Positions 16,755 through 26,477 are shown, numbered from the stretch's first letter. The stretch: 64,000 nt of DNA from Butyricimonas virosa (GCF_025148635.1 NZ_CP102269.1:124001-188000), one strand, 5' to 3'. A program made the numbers and translations. Notes: generated by a model not told the origin, from the sequence alone.

Positions 16755-18023
16755 TTATGGAATTAAATGATAAATAATTTTGACTCCTTTTTGTTTCAAT
16801 ATTGGATATTCAATTGTTCCTCAAACACTATTTACACTTATACTTCTTGCATTCTGAAATACATGAACAGTACCGGAAGTGCTTTTTGCAAAAGCAGCTG
16901 ACATTCTACGCCACATTGGTCCCGCTTCTGACCAAGGAAGTCCTTTCGTCAGATCAGTTAAGTTTTGACCAGCTCTAGTCATCTCCAAGGTTGTCATTCC
17001 ATTTTTAGTTGCAAACTCTCGAGCTGCTATTTCCACTGCAGAGTTTCCCTCACCCGACCAAAAAACTCGTCCCCCTCCTTTAGCCGCCCCCGCACCACTC
17101 TCCACCGCCATGCTAAGAATCTTGAAGTGATTCTTCATCCTGAACATCTTGGCAAAATCGCCCAGGTAAGGAATCAACCCCACTCCGCTTACCATCGCGT
17201 TCACAAGGTCCCCCTGTTGAGCGTAAAGAGAGGCACTCAAGGCATCCGCTATACCCGTGGGATCAACGATTCCCACGATATCAAGGGCGGCAAGCAAGAT
17301 CTCGTCACCCTGTAACGTGATACTTTTCGTGAAGAGCTTGCGAGCTCCCGTCCAATCGGGAACCGTGATCTTCAAGTCGATCAACCGGGTCGCGACGGTG
17401 ACGGTCACCTCCTTGCTGATGGTTAACACGATATCCTCCCCGTTAGGATCGATGTACAACACCGGGTTATTAGCGCAATAACCGTAAGGGCCCACGAATT
17501 CCAGCCTCGGGTCAACGTTAAACCAACGACCGAGCGTGGGATCATAAAAGCGGGAACCGAAATCGTAAAGACCCAGCAACTTACCCCCGAGAGATTGATC
17601 CTGCAACTCTTTACCGCTAAAAAGGTAACGATTCAGGTTCAAGTTCCCGTGACCGTGCGCCAGGCCGAAAGGATAATATCCAGTCGTTTGATCCGCAACC
17701 AACGTCGTACCGCTAGCGTGACACAAAACCCGCGTGCTTCCAAGGTGGTCCCGTTTCATGTAATAGTAAACGTAACCACCCGTCGATTTGCGAGTCAAAC
17801 CCTCGGGATGTACCAGGTAAAGCAAGTTGTTACCCGAGTACACCAGGGGACCGCGATAATAAGTCAAAGAACTCCCCACCCGTGTCGCCAACTTCTCGCC
17901 AGCCGAAGTGTAAATATAAGAAACTTTTTCGTTACCTAGACACACTTCTTCCGGTAAGTTCAAGATATTATAGCTGATACTCGCTCCTCGAAGACCGTCA
18001 ACCGTCATGTTTCCTACGGCATC
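16755..18023 (-). pseudogene. A6: orphan Rhs cassette with VFWSG/TTLEMT-type tip, premature TGA
   Basis: Core homology starts abruptly at about 18023 (DAVGNMTVDG), with no signal peptide or start of its own. It runs through the RHS core (GKELQDQSLGGKLLGLYDFGSRFYDPTLGRWF in two parts) and the linker ending ESGAGAA. The tip follows: VFWSGEGNSAVEIAAREFA, TTLEMTRAGQNL, MWRRMSAAFAKSTSGTVHVF. This tip type recurs in other polymorphic toxins but I cannot name its activity. A TGA at 16821-16823 interrupts it; the frame stays open for 21 more codons (GTIEYPILKQKGVKIIYHLIP) to a stop at 16755, next to the immunity gene. The natural codon was probably TGG (Trp). Confidence 0.8.
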
Positions 18024-18085
18024 ACGAACATTGGTAAACCCTATCAGTTTTTCACTAAAATGCTTATACTAGATTAAACTCAAAA

Positions 18086-18119
18086 ATCGAGGAAGGTATT
18101 TATTTTGTCCTTCCTCGAT
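18086..18119 (-). terminator. Hairpin terminator between cassettes A5 and A6
   Basis: ATCGAGGAAGG (18086-18096) pairs with CCTTCCTCGAT (18109-18119); the minus strand reads on into TTTTTGAG. It lies between the A5 immunity gene and the A6 core start, the position all these hairpins occupy. The outer stem is the same type as the one before A3. Confidence 0.75.
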
Positions 18120-18196
18120 CATTATAATGCAAAAAAAACATCTAAAACAACTCTATATTGTATAATATTTAGGACAAGACTCTATCAAGAATTCAT

Positions 18197-18571
18197 TTAT
18201 TCTGATAGTATTTTATCATAAACTTCAAGACTCGATACCTTAGTCCATTCCTTTAGCGTATATTTTGCCTCGAAAGAAGCCCACCCCTCATTCATATCCA
18301 TTATCTCTTTAACAATCCTGTAACAATTCTCATTATCAATCGGAGCTAAATAGGTTGCTGCACTTAATCTAGCAAACAAATTGCTAGATTTATAAAATAC
18401 TTTTAGATTTTGAATACTATCATTTTCCAAAAGATATTTTATTACTTTTCTCTTGTCATCCAATGCCTTATTACTCTTACGATAATCACCGCTTTTATTA
18501 CATTCATCATGAATAATTGTACACAACTCAAATAAAGCTAGAGCATCCTCTACATTTTTAATTTTTCTCAT
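18197..18571 (-). CDS. DUF2019-like immunity protein (A5)
   Basis: The 124-aa helical protein resembles DUF2019 proteins: alternating helices with SGDYRKSNKALDDKRKVIKY, LFARLSAATYLAP and a final EAKYTLKEW. It is a diverged paralogue of the immunity gene after A0 (28052-28417). Its ATG overlaps the A5 tip stop by 4 nt (ATGA), so the pair is translationally coupled. It presumably neutralises the HHIVGQ tip of A5. DUF2019 is a family call from pattern memory; the immunity role is inferred from position. Confidence 0.7.
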   Translation of the reverse strand: MRKIKNVEDALALFELCTIIHDECNKSGDYRKSNKALDDKRKVIKYLLENDSIQNLKVFYKSSNLFARLSAATYLAPIDNENCYRIVKEIMDMNEGWASFEAKYTLKEWTKVSSLEVYDKILSE

Positions 18572-20860
18572 AATGTCCCATTTAAAGCTTTCTGTAATAT
18601 ATCTTTTCCATATTCATACTGGGCTTCAAAATTTTGTGTTTTTAGCCAATCTCGTACCGTTAAATTATTAGTCCATTCATATTTTTTATTATAATGCCCT
18701 GTTATCTTGTTATGTATATAATCCGGTATCTCGACAAGATTATTCGTGTTATGAATACTCTCTGCCCCGAACTTACGAACATTATCTGCATGTTGTCCCA
18801 CGATATGATGCCATTGGTTACCTTCCGCAGCGTTTCCCATCGCTCGTTTAAACGCGGAAAAACTATGAAACCCTCGTCCAGCCGCCCCCGCACCACTCTC
18901 CACCGCCATGCTAAGAATCTTGAAATGATTCTTCATCCTGAACATCTTGGCAAAATCGCCCAGGTAAGGAATCAACCCCACTCCGCTTACCATCGCGTTC
19001 ACAAGGTCTCCTTGTTGAGCGTAAAGAGAGGCACTCAAGGCATCCGCTATACCCGTGGGATCAACGATTCCCACGATATCAAGGGCGGCAAGCAAGATCT
19101 CGTCACCCTGTAACGTGATACTTTTCGTGAAGAGCTTGCGAGCTCCCGTCCAATCGGGAACCGTGATCTTCAAGTCGATCAACCGGGTCGCGACGGTGAC
19201 GGTCACCTCTTTGCTGATAGTTAACACGATATCCTCCCCGTTAGGATCGATGTACAACACCGGGTTATTAGCGCAATAACCGTAAGGGCTCACGAATTCC
19301 AGCTTCGGGTCAACGTTAAACCAACGACCGAGCGTGGGATCATAAAAGCGGGAACCGAAATCGTAAAGCCCCAGCAACTTACCCCCCGAGAGATTGATCC
19401 TGCAACTCTTTACCGCTAAAAAGGTAACGATTCAGGTTCAAGTTCTCGTGACCGTGCGCCAGACCGAAAGGATAATAGCTCGTCGCTTGATCCGCCACAA
19501 GCGTGTTACCGCTCGCATGACACAAAACCCGGGTGCTTCCCAGATGATCCCTCTTCGCATAATAATAAACGAAACCAATCGTTGATTTGCGGGTTAAACC
19601 CTCGGGATGTACCAGGTAAAGCAAGTTGTTACCCGAGTATACAAGGGGACCGCGATAATAAGTCAAAGAACTCCCCACCCGTGTCGCCAGCTTCTCGCCA
19701 GCCGAAGTGTAAATATAAGAAACTTTTTCGTTACCTAGACACACTTCTTCCGGTAAGTTCAAGATATTATAGCTGATACTCGCTCCTCGAAGACCGTCAA
19801 CCGTCATGTTTCCCCCGGTATCATAAGCGTACGATGGCCCGTTATTTATCTTGCTTACCTGGTTACCATCATACGTGTAAGACAATGACGAGGCGACACC
19901 ACTTGAACTCGTGCGAGTTAGTGATGTCAGGTTACCGTTCAGATCGTACGTGATGTCTTTCTCCGCGAAGCCCGAATGGGCATTCCAGGTCGTACCCGAC
20001 TTCTTGTAAAGATACGCCCCGGTTAACTGGCTTGAAGAATCGTAATTATAACTATACAAGTCGGTGACATTACTACCGTTTCCCCACTTGACGTGACTCA
20101 CGTTACCGTTGTAACGGGGAGTGACCTTACCCGACAACCCGGTCTCGACATGCTCGAATCCCACCTCGTACGAGAAATTTCTTGAACGGGCTGCAACTTG
20201 CCGCCCGGCGATGTCATACGTGTAGGTTGTCGTGTCCACGTCGTTATGAAGCATTTTACGGGAAACCCGACCCAGGTCGTCGTACTCGTAACTCGATAGC
20301 GTTACTAGTCCATTAGCGTTATCGCCCGTCACTTGCTGTTTTACACGAGTTAAACGTCCAAGATTGTCATACTCCAAATACCGGTTATACTCGTTGACCA
20401 CGCTACCGACCGTCTGCTTCACCTTGATCCGGGTCACGTCGCCGCCAAAATTGTGAAGGTTAGACGTGATCTCCACACCCGAGGGGTAGAGCTGTTTAAC
20501 GGTCTGGATAGCGTTGTATTTCTTGTCAAAATAAGTAACCGTTTTCAACCACGTGTTACCGGTGATTCCCAACACCTTGTTTTTAACTCCCGTGACCAAA
20601 CCTTTCACCCGCTCGGATTTCTCCGCTCCCAGCGATTCCGACGGGGAATATGACATATCACTGGCTCCGGCCCACGCGTAATCATCATAATAGGTGATTG
20701 TCAGGCAATCGTCCGCGTTCGCCACGACGGGGTAGGTGTTATTCGTGTAACCGTGAAGGGCGGTTCCTCGTTCTTCGCCGAAGACACTTTGTGCCGCCAA
20801 GGCTGCCTTGTGAGCGGACTCCGTGCCGGAACATGTTCCCGTGATCACCGGGCGATCCAA
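18568..20860 (-). pseudogene. A5: long orphan Rhs cassette with HHIVGQ tip, frameshifted in the core
   Basis: Homology to A0 starts at MDRPVITG (20860), giving about 760 codons of YD repeats and core, the longest A-array orphan. At 19382-19387 it has six C where the other copies have five (GGGGGG in coding sense). This shifts the frame after LQDQSLGG, so the RHS core end and tip (from 19377 down) are in another frame. The tip (HSFSAFKRAMGNAAEGNQWHHIVGQ in two parts, IHNTNNLVEIP, LTVRDWLKTQNFEAQYEYG) is the same type as in A0, probably an HNH-like nuclease. Tip and core are otherwise intact; the indel could also be a sequencing error in a homopolymer. Confidence 0.8.
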
Positions 20861-20877
20861 TCATTATTAAAATAAAA

Positions 20878-20907
20878 TCGAGGAGGTCTTCATTTTTTCC
20901 TCCTCGA
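20878..20907 (-). terminator. Hairpin terminator between A4 immunity gene and A5
   Basis: TCGAGGAGG/CCTCCTCGA with a 12-nt loop; the minus strand continues TTTTATTTTA. Stem and loop are almost the same as the hairpins of array B, although this is array A. The loop carries an ATG followed by a short frame that ends at once (MKTSSILF, stop). Confidence 0.8.
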
Positions 20908-20978
20908 CTATTTAAAACTTCTTATACCTTATAAATGGCTCTATATAAACAACTCTTAGATTAACAAACACTCCTATT

Positions 20979-21245
20979 TCAATCGTCAGATTCATTAGGA
21001 TCATCATAAAACCAAATTGTAACAAGATTCATTAATTCATTTTTATCATTTAAAGTTAAATTATTAGAAGTTAACTCATCTCCCCCCCATTCTGGAGTAA
21101 ATAAATGCCAATGTTCAGTTTTACCCGCATCAATAAAACTTTGCAAACCTTCAATTAAAAATTCAGCACCTTCTTTATTTATAAATACGTTTACAGTTGT
21201 CCCTCCTCTTTCCTGATTGACAACAAATGATAATAATTTTGCCAT
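20979..21245 (-). CDS. Putative immunity protein (A4), Imm32-like
   Basis: The 88-aa protein has the pattern AEFLIEGLQSFID, HWHLFTPEWGGDELT and a C-terminal LMNLVTIWFYDD, which resembles Imm32-type immunity proteins (tentative, from memory). It is a paralogue of the A1 immunity gene (26531-26779), and the two follow tips of the same type. The ATG lies 13 bp after the tip stop. Cytoplasmic, no signal. Confidence 0.6.
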   Translation of the reverse strand: MAKLLSFVVNQERGGTTVNVFINKEGAEFLIEGLQSFIDAGKTEHWHLFTPEWGGDELTSNNLTLNDKNELMNLVTIWFYDDPNESDD

Positions 21246-21258
21246 GATAAATAATTGT

Positions 21259-22719
21259 TTATCGTTTTGTTTTTAATTCTTTATACTGTTTGGGTGAACC
21301 ATCTAAAAAAAACTTCGCTTTTTCATATTTTAAATGTCCATTATAAAAAACATCTACGTGAAAACTCTCCCTACCCGTTTTGTATTCCTTTTCTCCCCAA
21401 TCAAGATAATATTTTGTTCCTGTTTTAGGATTAAAATACGATCCTTTTCCCATTAATGGATCAATACCTTTCATTTCAAACCCCTTCATCCTGAACATAT
21501 GATCAATCTCTTCAAAAGACTTACCAACAAATGGATTACCCAATCCTCGTCCCCCTCCTTTAGCCGCCCCCGCACCACTCTCCACCGCCATGCTAAGAAT
21601 CTTGAAATGATTCTTCATCCTGAACATCTTGGCAAAATCACCAAGATAAGGAATCAACCCCACTCCGCTTACCATCGCGTTCACAAGGTCGCCCTGTTGA
21701 GCGTAAAGAGAGGCACTCAAGGCATCGGCGATTCCCGTGGGATCAACGATTCCCACGATATCAAGGGCGGCAAGCAAGATCTCGTCACCCTGTAACGTGA
21801 TACTTTTCGTGAAGAGCTTGCGAGCTCCCGTCCAATCGGGAACCGTGATCTTCAAGTCGATCAACCGGGTCGCGACGGTGACGGTCACATCCTTGCTGAT
21901 GGTTAACACGATATCCTCCCCGTTAGGATCGATGTACAACACCGGGTTATTAGCGCAATAACCGTAAGGGCTCACGAATTCCAGCCTCGGGTCAACGTTA
22001 AACCAACGACCGAGCGTGGGATCATAAAAGCGGGAACCGAAATCGTAAAGACCCAGCAACTTACCCCCGAGAGATTGATCCTGCAACTCTTTACCGCTAA
22101 AAAGGTAACGATTCAGGTTCAAGTTCCCGTGACCGTGCGCCAGGCCGAAAGGGTAATATCCCGTCGTTTGATCCGCCACCAGCGTGTTACCGCTCGCGTG
22201 ACACAAAACCCGCGTGCTTCCAAGGTGGTCCCGTTTCATGTAATAGTAAACGTAACCACCCGTCGATTTACGGGTTAAACCCTCGGGATATACCAGGTAA
22301 AGCAAGTTGTTACCCGAGTACACCAGGGGACCGCGATAATAAGTCAAAGAACTCCCCACCCGTGTCGCCAGCTTCTCGCCAGCCGAAGTGTAAATATAAG
22401 AAACTTTTTCGTTACCTAGACACACTTCCTCCGGTAAGTTCAAGATATTATAGCTGATACTCGCTCCTCGAAGACCGTCAACGATCATGTTTCCCCCGGC
22501 ATCATAAGCGTACGATGGCCCGTTATTTATCTTGCTTACCTGGGTACCGTCATAAGTGTAAGACAATGACGAGGCGACTCCACTTGAACTCGTGCGGGTT
22601 AGCGAGGTCAGGTTCCCGTTCAAATCATACGTGATGTCTTTCTCTGCGAAGCCCGAATGGGCATTCCAGGTAGTACCCGACTTCTTGTAAAGGTGGGCCC
22701 CGGTTAACTGGCTTGAAGA
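21259..22719 (-). CDS. A4: orphan Rhs cassette with GNPFVGKS-type tip
   Basis: In-frame core homology begins at about 22719 (SSQLTGAHLYKKSG), the same junction as A2. An internal ATG exists at 22623, but no signal peptide is present, so secretion is unlikely without recombination. The RHS-associated core is intact (GRWFNVDPRLEFVSPYGYCANNP in two parts, YIDPNGED). After ESGAGAAKGGG comes the tip: GNPFVGKSFEEIDHMFRMKG, GSYFNPKTGTKYYLDWG, HVDVFYNGH. This resembles a widespread small tip type; the activity is not known to me. It is the same type as A1, with differences concentrated in the middle of the tip. Confidence 0.75.
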   Translation of the reverse strand, partial: SSSQLTGAHLYKKSGTTWNAHSGFAEKDITYDLNGNLTSLTRTSSSGVASSLSYTYDGTQVSKINNGPSYAYDAGGNMIVDGLRGASISYNILNLPEEVCLGNEKVSYIYTSAGEKLATRVGSSLTYYRGPLVYSGNNLLYLVYPEGLTRKSTGGYVYYYMKRDHLGSTRVLCHASGNTLVADQTTGYYPFGLAHGHGNLNLNRYLFSGKELQDQSLGGKLLGLYDFGSRFYDPTLGRWFNVDPRLEFVSPYGYCANNPVLYIDPNGEDIVLTISKDVTVTVATRLIDLKITVPDWTGARKLFTKSITLQGDEILLAALDIVGIVDPTGIADALSASLYAQQGDLVNAMVSGVGLIPYLGDFAKMFRMKNHFKILSMAVESGAGAAKGGGRGLGNPFVGKSFEEIDHMFRMKGFEMKGIDPLMGKGSYFNPKTGTKYYLDWGEKEYKTGRESFHVDVFYNGHLKYEKAKFFLDGSPKQYKELKTKR

Positions 22720-22762
22720 AGTGTGACAATATGTGTCTATCTCTCGTTAACTCGTATAAAAA

Positions 22763-22800
22763 TCATCGAGAAGTTTTTTCATTTTTACACTTCTCGATGA
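22763..22800 (-). terminator. Hairpin terminator between A3 immunity gene and A4
   Basis: TCATCGAGAAG (22763-22773) pairs with CTTCTCGATGA (22790-22800); minus strand continues TTTTTATACG. The whole flank from the core junction through the hairpin (about 22715-22830) is almost identical to 26392-26507 before A2, so A2 and A4 share a copied 5' end. Confidence 0.8.
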
Positions 22801-22882
22801 TTTAACATGTATCTATACGCCTAAAAATACTTTTACTAAAATATTTTTTAACAAATATTTTAAACCTGACTTATTACAAAAA

Positions 22883-23185
22883 TTAAATATTCAAAAATTC
22901 CCGTATTTCGTCTATCGTCTCACGCTCTGACACATTTCGGCTCTCTTTTATTACTTTAATATTATCAATTTGGTCCTCATTAATAATCTCAAAATCGAAA
23001 TCATAAGTTATTAATCTACTATTTATAGACTTATTAGCAGCTAAATATACCAATTTACATCCTCTTTTAATTCCTATTGCTAAAAGATCTCCATCCCAAT
23101 AATCCACAATCTCCACTAGATTAAAATCAATAATAGATTTTAATCTAGTCATAAAACTCATTATTATATTATCTTTTACCATCAT
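22883..23185 (-). CDS. Putative immunity protein (A3)
   Basis: The 100-aa protein (FNLVEIVDYWDGDLLAIGIK, LVYLAANKSINSRLITYDFD) overlaps the A3 tip stop by 4 nt and ends with a helical EREtIDEIREFLNI-type tail. The family is not recognised; position and coupling make an immunity role likely. It contains no membrane segment or signal peptide. Confidence 0.6.
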   Translation of the reverse strand: MMVKDNIIMSFMTRLKSIIDFNLVEIVDYWDGDLLAIGIKRGCKLVYLAANKSINSRLITYDFDFEIINEDQIDNIKVIKESRNVSERETIDEIREFLNI

Positions 23186-24420
23186 TTTGCAAAACGATTA
23201 TCTATTAATAATTTTTTCACGGTACGATTTCCACTATTTAACGCTTCCTCAACTGTCATATTTAAATATTCCCCTGGAAAGACTCGTCTAATTGATGATT
23301 TCCTATTTTTCGATATAAAAGAACTAACCGTTTCATCTAAATTATTTAGAACTTGCCTAACAGTAGGACTATTTAAATTCATGTTGAACTTTCTTGCAAA
23401 CATATCAGCCCTAGAAGCAGCTCCCAAAGAATTAAAAATAGGAGAAACACCATTATTAGCGAAACGGTGAAAGTTTTTTTCTGCTGCCGCACCACTCTCC
23501 ACCGCCATGCTAAGAATCTTGAAGTGATTCTTCATCCTGAACATCTTGGCAAAATCGCCCAGGTAAGGAATCAACCCCACTCCGCTTACCATCGCGTTCA
23601 CAAGGTCCCCCTGTTGAGCGTAAAGAGAGGCACTCAAGGCATCCGCTATACCCGTGGGATCAACGATTCCCACGATATCAAGGGCGGCAAGCAAGATCTC
23701 GTCACCCTGTAACGTGATACTTTTCGTGAAGAGCTTGCGAGCTCCCGTCCAATCGGGAACCGTGATCTTCAAGTCGATCAACCGGGTCGCGACGGTGACG
23801 GTCACATCCTTGCTGATGGTTAACACGATATCCTCCCCGTTAGGATCGATGTACAACACCGGGTTATTAGCGCAATAACCGTAAGGGCTCACGAATTCCA
23901 GCCTCGGGTCAACGTTAAACCAACGACCGAGCGTGGGATCATAAAAGCGGGAACCGAAATCGTAAAGACCCAGCAACTTACCCCCGAGAGATTGATCCTG
24001 CAACTCTTTACCGCTAAAAAGGTAACGATTCAGGTTCAAGTTCCCGTGACCGTGCGCCAGACCGAAAGGATAATAGCCCGTCGCTTGATCCGCCACAAGC
24101 GTGTTACCGCTAGCGTGACACAAAACCCGGGTGCTTCCCAGATGATCCCTCTTCGCGTAATAATAAACGAAACCAATCGTCGATTTACGGGTTAAACCCT
24201 CGGGATGTACCAGGTAAAGCAAGTTGTTACCCGAGTACACCAGGGGACCGCGATAATAAGTCAAAGAACTCCCCACCCGTGTCGCCAGCTTCTCGCCAGC
24301 CGAAGTGTAAATATAAGAAACTTTTTCGTTACCTAGACACACTTCTTCCGGTAAGTTCAAGATATTATAGCTGATACTCGCTCCTCGAAGACCGTCAACC
24401 GTCATGTTTCCACCGGCATC
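23182..24420 (-). CDS. A3: orphan Rhs cassette with unnamed helical tip
   Basis: Core homology begins at DAGGNMTVDG (24420), the same junction as A6. The frame is open up to a TTG at 24468 (MYARLNGDIVGLTDII before the junction), which is not a convincing start. The RHS core is complete. After AVESGAA comes a tip of about 100 aa: NFHRFANNGVSPIFNSLGAA, RADMFARKFNMNL, SFISKNRKSSIRRVFPGEYL, TVKKLLIDNRF. It is basic and helical; I do not recognise the family. It is followed directly by its putative immunity gene (4-nt overlap). Confidence 0.75.
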   Translation of the reverse strand, partial: DAGGNMTVDGLRGASISYNILNLPEEVCLGNEKVSYIYTSAGEKLATRVGSSLTYYRGPLVYSGNNLLYLVHPEGLTRKSTIGFVYYYAKRDHLGSTRVLCHASGNTLVADQATGYYPFGLAHGHGNLNLNRYLFSGKELQDQSLGGKLLGLYDFGSRFYDPTLGRWFNVDPRLEFVSPYGYCANNPVLYIDPNGEDIVLTISKDVTVTVATRLIDLKITVPDWTGARKLFTKSITLQGDEILLAALDIVGIVDPTGIADALSASLYAQQGDLVNAMVSGVGLIPYLGDFAKMFRMKNHFKILSMAVESGAAAEKNFHRFANNGVSPIFNSLGAASRADMFARKFNMNLNSPTVRQVLNNLDETVSSFISKNRKSSIRRVFPGEYLNMTVEEALNSGNRTVKKLLIDNRFAK

Positions 24421-24481
24421 AATGATGTCGGTAAGTCCCACGATATCTCCATTTAAACGTGCATACAAGATTAAACAAAAA

Positions 24482-24565
24482 ATCGAGGAAGGTACTTATT
24501 GATATGAACCCAGAAAGTTTTTTGTCTAACTTTTTGGGTGCACATCATATCTTCTCTTCCTCGAT
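24482..24565 (-). terminator. Nested hairpin between A2 immunity gene and A3
   Basis: The outer stem ATCGAGGAAG/CTTCCTCGAT (imperfect near the loop) is the same as the simple hairpin before A6. Its loop holds a second palindrome at 24508-24539, ACCCAGAAAGTT-ttttgtct-AACTTTTTGGGT. This looks like a terminator-like palindrome inserted into the loop of an older one. Minus strand after the stem is TTTTTTGTTTAA. Confidence 0.75.
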
Positions 24566-24628
24566 TATTTACTGCCATAACCTCATTCAAGGTAACTCTA
24601 TTAGAAAAACTTCTTTAAGATTATATAC

Positions 24629-24949
24629 TCAATACGAGTATGGATCAGTCATTAAATTTTTCTGTTTTTCAAAACTCCGTTTGGCTTCGATGATAGCATA
24701 ACATAGATCTTTCTTGTCAAAAAAAACTTTTTTTATTTCCGGATCTTCTTCTTCAACGAATGAACACCTTTCCGTAACTATGCTTAGCACGTCAAAAACT
24801 TCTCGTTCAAGCTTCGTGAGCGTACTTCCATCCATTTCCAAGTCGTATGAATAATAAAATTCATCACAAAATGTCTTGTCATCTATTTTACCGGCCAAAT
24901 ACAGATCTATGAGCCAATAAACTCTTCTCTTGTCATTTTTCTCGTACAT
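24629..24949 (-). CDS. Putative immunity protein (A2), colicin-immunity-like
   Basis: The 106-aa acidic helical protein (WLIDLYLAGKIDDKTFCDEF, then LEREVFDVLS, FVEEEDPEIKK, AIIEAKRSF) resembles self-protective colicin-immunity (colicin D immunity type) proteins. That resemblance is from memory and tentative. It starts 4 bp after the A2 tip stop. If correct, it would suggest a nuclease/tRNase-like A2 tip. Confidence 0.55.
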   Translation of the reverse strand: MYEKNDKRRVYWLIDLYLAGKIDDKTFCDEFYYSYDLEMDGSTLTKLEREVFDVLSIVTERCSFVEEEDPEIKKVFFDKKDLCYAIIEAKRSFEKQKNLMTDPYSY

Positions 24950-24953
24950 ATAT

Positions 24954-26396
24954 CTATTTTTTTATTTCTTTATACACAAAATGCCATATCGAATTAGTTT
25001 GCTTGTCATACACAACGTCTAATTTATACGATTTCCCGTTTCTCATCATCTCAACAGTATGTCGTAATGCTCTTGAACCTTTAGTATCTGGAACTCCTTT
25101 AGAACCTTTTATAGCCATATCCAGAATTTGGACTGGAACAAAACGTCCATATTCATTCATGTGTTGTGCGGCAGAGCCTCCAAAATTATATAATTCTTTG
25201 CCTACATCAGATGATTTATAAAATGCCATCCCCGTTCCCCTAGCCCCCGCACCACTCTCCACCGCCATGCTAAGAATCTTGAAGTGATTCTTCATCCTGA
25301 ACATCTTGGCAAAATCACCCAGGTAAGGGATCAACCCCACTCCGCTTACCATCGCGTTCACAAGGTCCCCCTGTTGAGCGTAAAGAGAGGCACTCAAGGC
25401 ATCCGCTATACCCGTGGGATCAACGATTCCCACGATATCAAGGGCGGCAAGCAAGATCTCGTCACCCTGTAACGTGATACTTTTCGTGAAGAGCTTGCGG
25501 GCTCCAGTCCAATCGGGAACCGTGATGTTCAAGTCGATCAACCGGGTCGCGACGGTGACGGTCACATCCTTGCTGATAGACAACACGATATCCTCCCCGT
25601 TAGGATCGATGTACAACACCGGGTTATTAGCGCAATAACCGTAAGGGCTCACGAATTCCAGCTTCGGGTCAACGTTAAACCAACGACCGAGCGTGGGATC
25701 ATAAAAGCGGGAACCGAAGTCGTAAAGACCCAGCAACTTACCCCCGAGAGATTGATCCTGCAACTCTTTACCGCTAAAAAGGTAACGATTCAGGTTCAAG
25801 TTCTCGTGACCGTGCGCCAGACCGAAAGGATAATAGCCCGTTGTTTGATCCGCCACAAACGTGTTACCGTTTGCGTGACACAAAACCCGGGTGCTTCCCA
25901 GATGATCCCTCTTCGCGTAATAATAAACGAAACCACTCGTTGATTTGCGGGTTAAACCCTCGGGATGTACCAGGTAAAGCAAGTTGTTACCCGAGTACAC
26001 CAGGGGACCGCGATAATAAGTCAAAGAACTCCCCACCCGTGTCGCCAGCTTCTCGCCAGCCGAAGTGTAAATATAAGAAACTTTTTCGTTACCTAGACAC
26101 ACTTCTTCCGGTAAATTCAAGATATTATAACTGATACTCGCTCCTCGAAGACCGTCAACCGTCATGTTTCCACCGGCATCATAAGCGTACGATGATCCGT
26201 TATTTATCTTGCTTACCTGGTTACCGTCATAAGTGTAAGACAATGACGAGGCGACTCCACTTGAACTCGTGCGAGTTAGTGATGTCAGGTTACCGTTCAG
26301 ATCGTACGTGATGTCTTTCTCTGCGAAGCCCGAATGGGCATTCCAGATAGTACCCGACTTCTTGTAAAGATACGCCCCGGTTAACTGGCTTGAAGA
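24954..26396 (-). CDS. A2: orphan Rhs cassette with SAAQHM/GR-type tip
   Basis: Homology to the A0 core begins at 26396 (SSSQLTGAYLYKKSG), the same junction as A4. The first in-frame ATG is at 26243, without a signal peptide. The core is complete to ESGAGA. The tip is AFYKSSDVGKELYNFGGSAA, QHMNEYGRFVPVQILDMAIK, PDTKGSRALRHTVEMMRNGK, LDVVYDKQTNSIWHFVYKEI. A compact alpha+beta fold with His, Arg and Lys/Asp at conserved-looking places would fit an RNase-like toxin, but I cannot name it. It lies between two hairpins and directly before its immunity gene. Confidence 0.75.
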   Translation of the reverse strand, partial: SSSQLTGAYLYKKSGTIWNAHSGFAEKDITYDLNGNLTSLTRTSSSGVASSLSYTYDGNQVSKINNGSSYAYDAGGNMTVDGLRGASISYNILNLPEEVCLGNEKVSYIYTSAGEKLATRVGSSLTYYRGPLVYSGNNLLYLVHPEGLTRKSTSGFVYYYAKRDHLGSTRVLCHANGNTFVADQTTGYYPFGLAHGHENLNLNRYLFSGKELQDQSLGGKLLGLYDFGSRFYDPTLGRWFNVDPKLEFVSPYGYCANNPVLYIDPNGEDIVLSISKDVTVTVATRLIDLNITVPDWTGARKLFTKSITLQGDEILLAALDIVGIVDPTGIADALSASLYAQQGDLVNAMVSGVGLIPYLGDFAKMFRMKNHFKILSMAVESGAGARGTGMAFYKSSDVGKELYNFGGSAAQHMNEYGRFVPVQILDMAIKGSKGVPDTKGSRALRHTVEMMRNGKSYKLDVVYDKQTNSIWHFVYKEIKK

Positions 26397-26439
26397 AGTG
26401 TGACAATATGTGTCTATCTCTCGTTAACTCGTATAAAAA

Positions 26440-26477
26440 TCATCGAGAAGTTTTTTCATTTTTACACTTCTCGATGA
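26440..26477 (-). terminator. Hairpin terminator between A1 immunity gene and A2
   Basis: TCATCGAGAAG (26440-26450) pairs with CTTCTCGATGA (26467-26477), with a T-rich tail on the minus strand. Identical in stem and loop to the hairpin before A4. Confidence 0.8.

Noticed and set aside
24460..24570. A complete insertion sequence at the nested hairpin
   Set aside because: Only a palindrome of about 50 bp is present, with no transposase gene.
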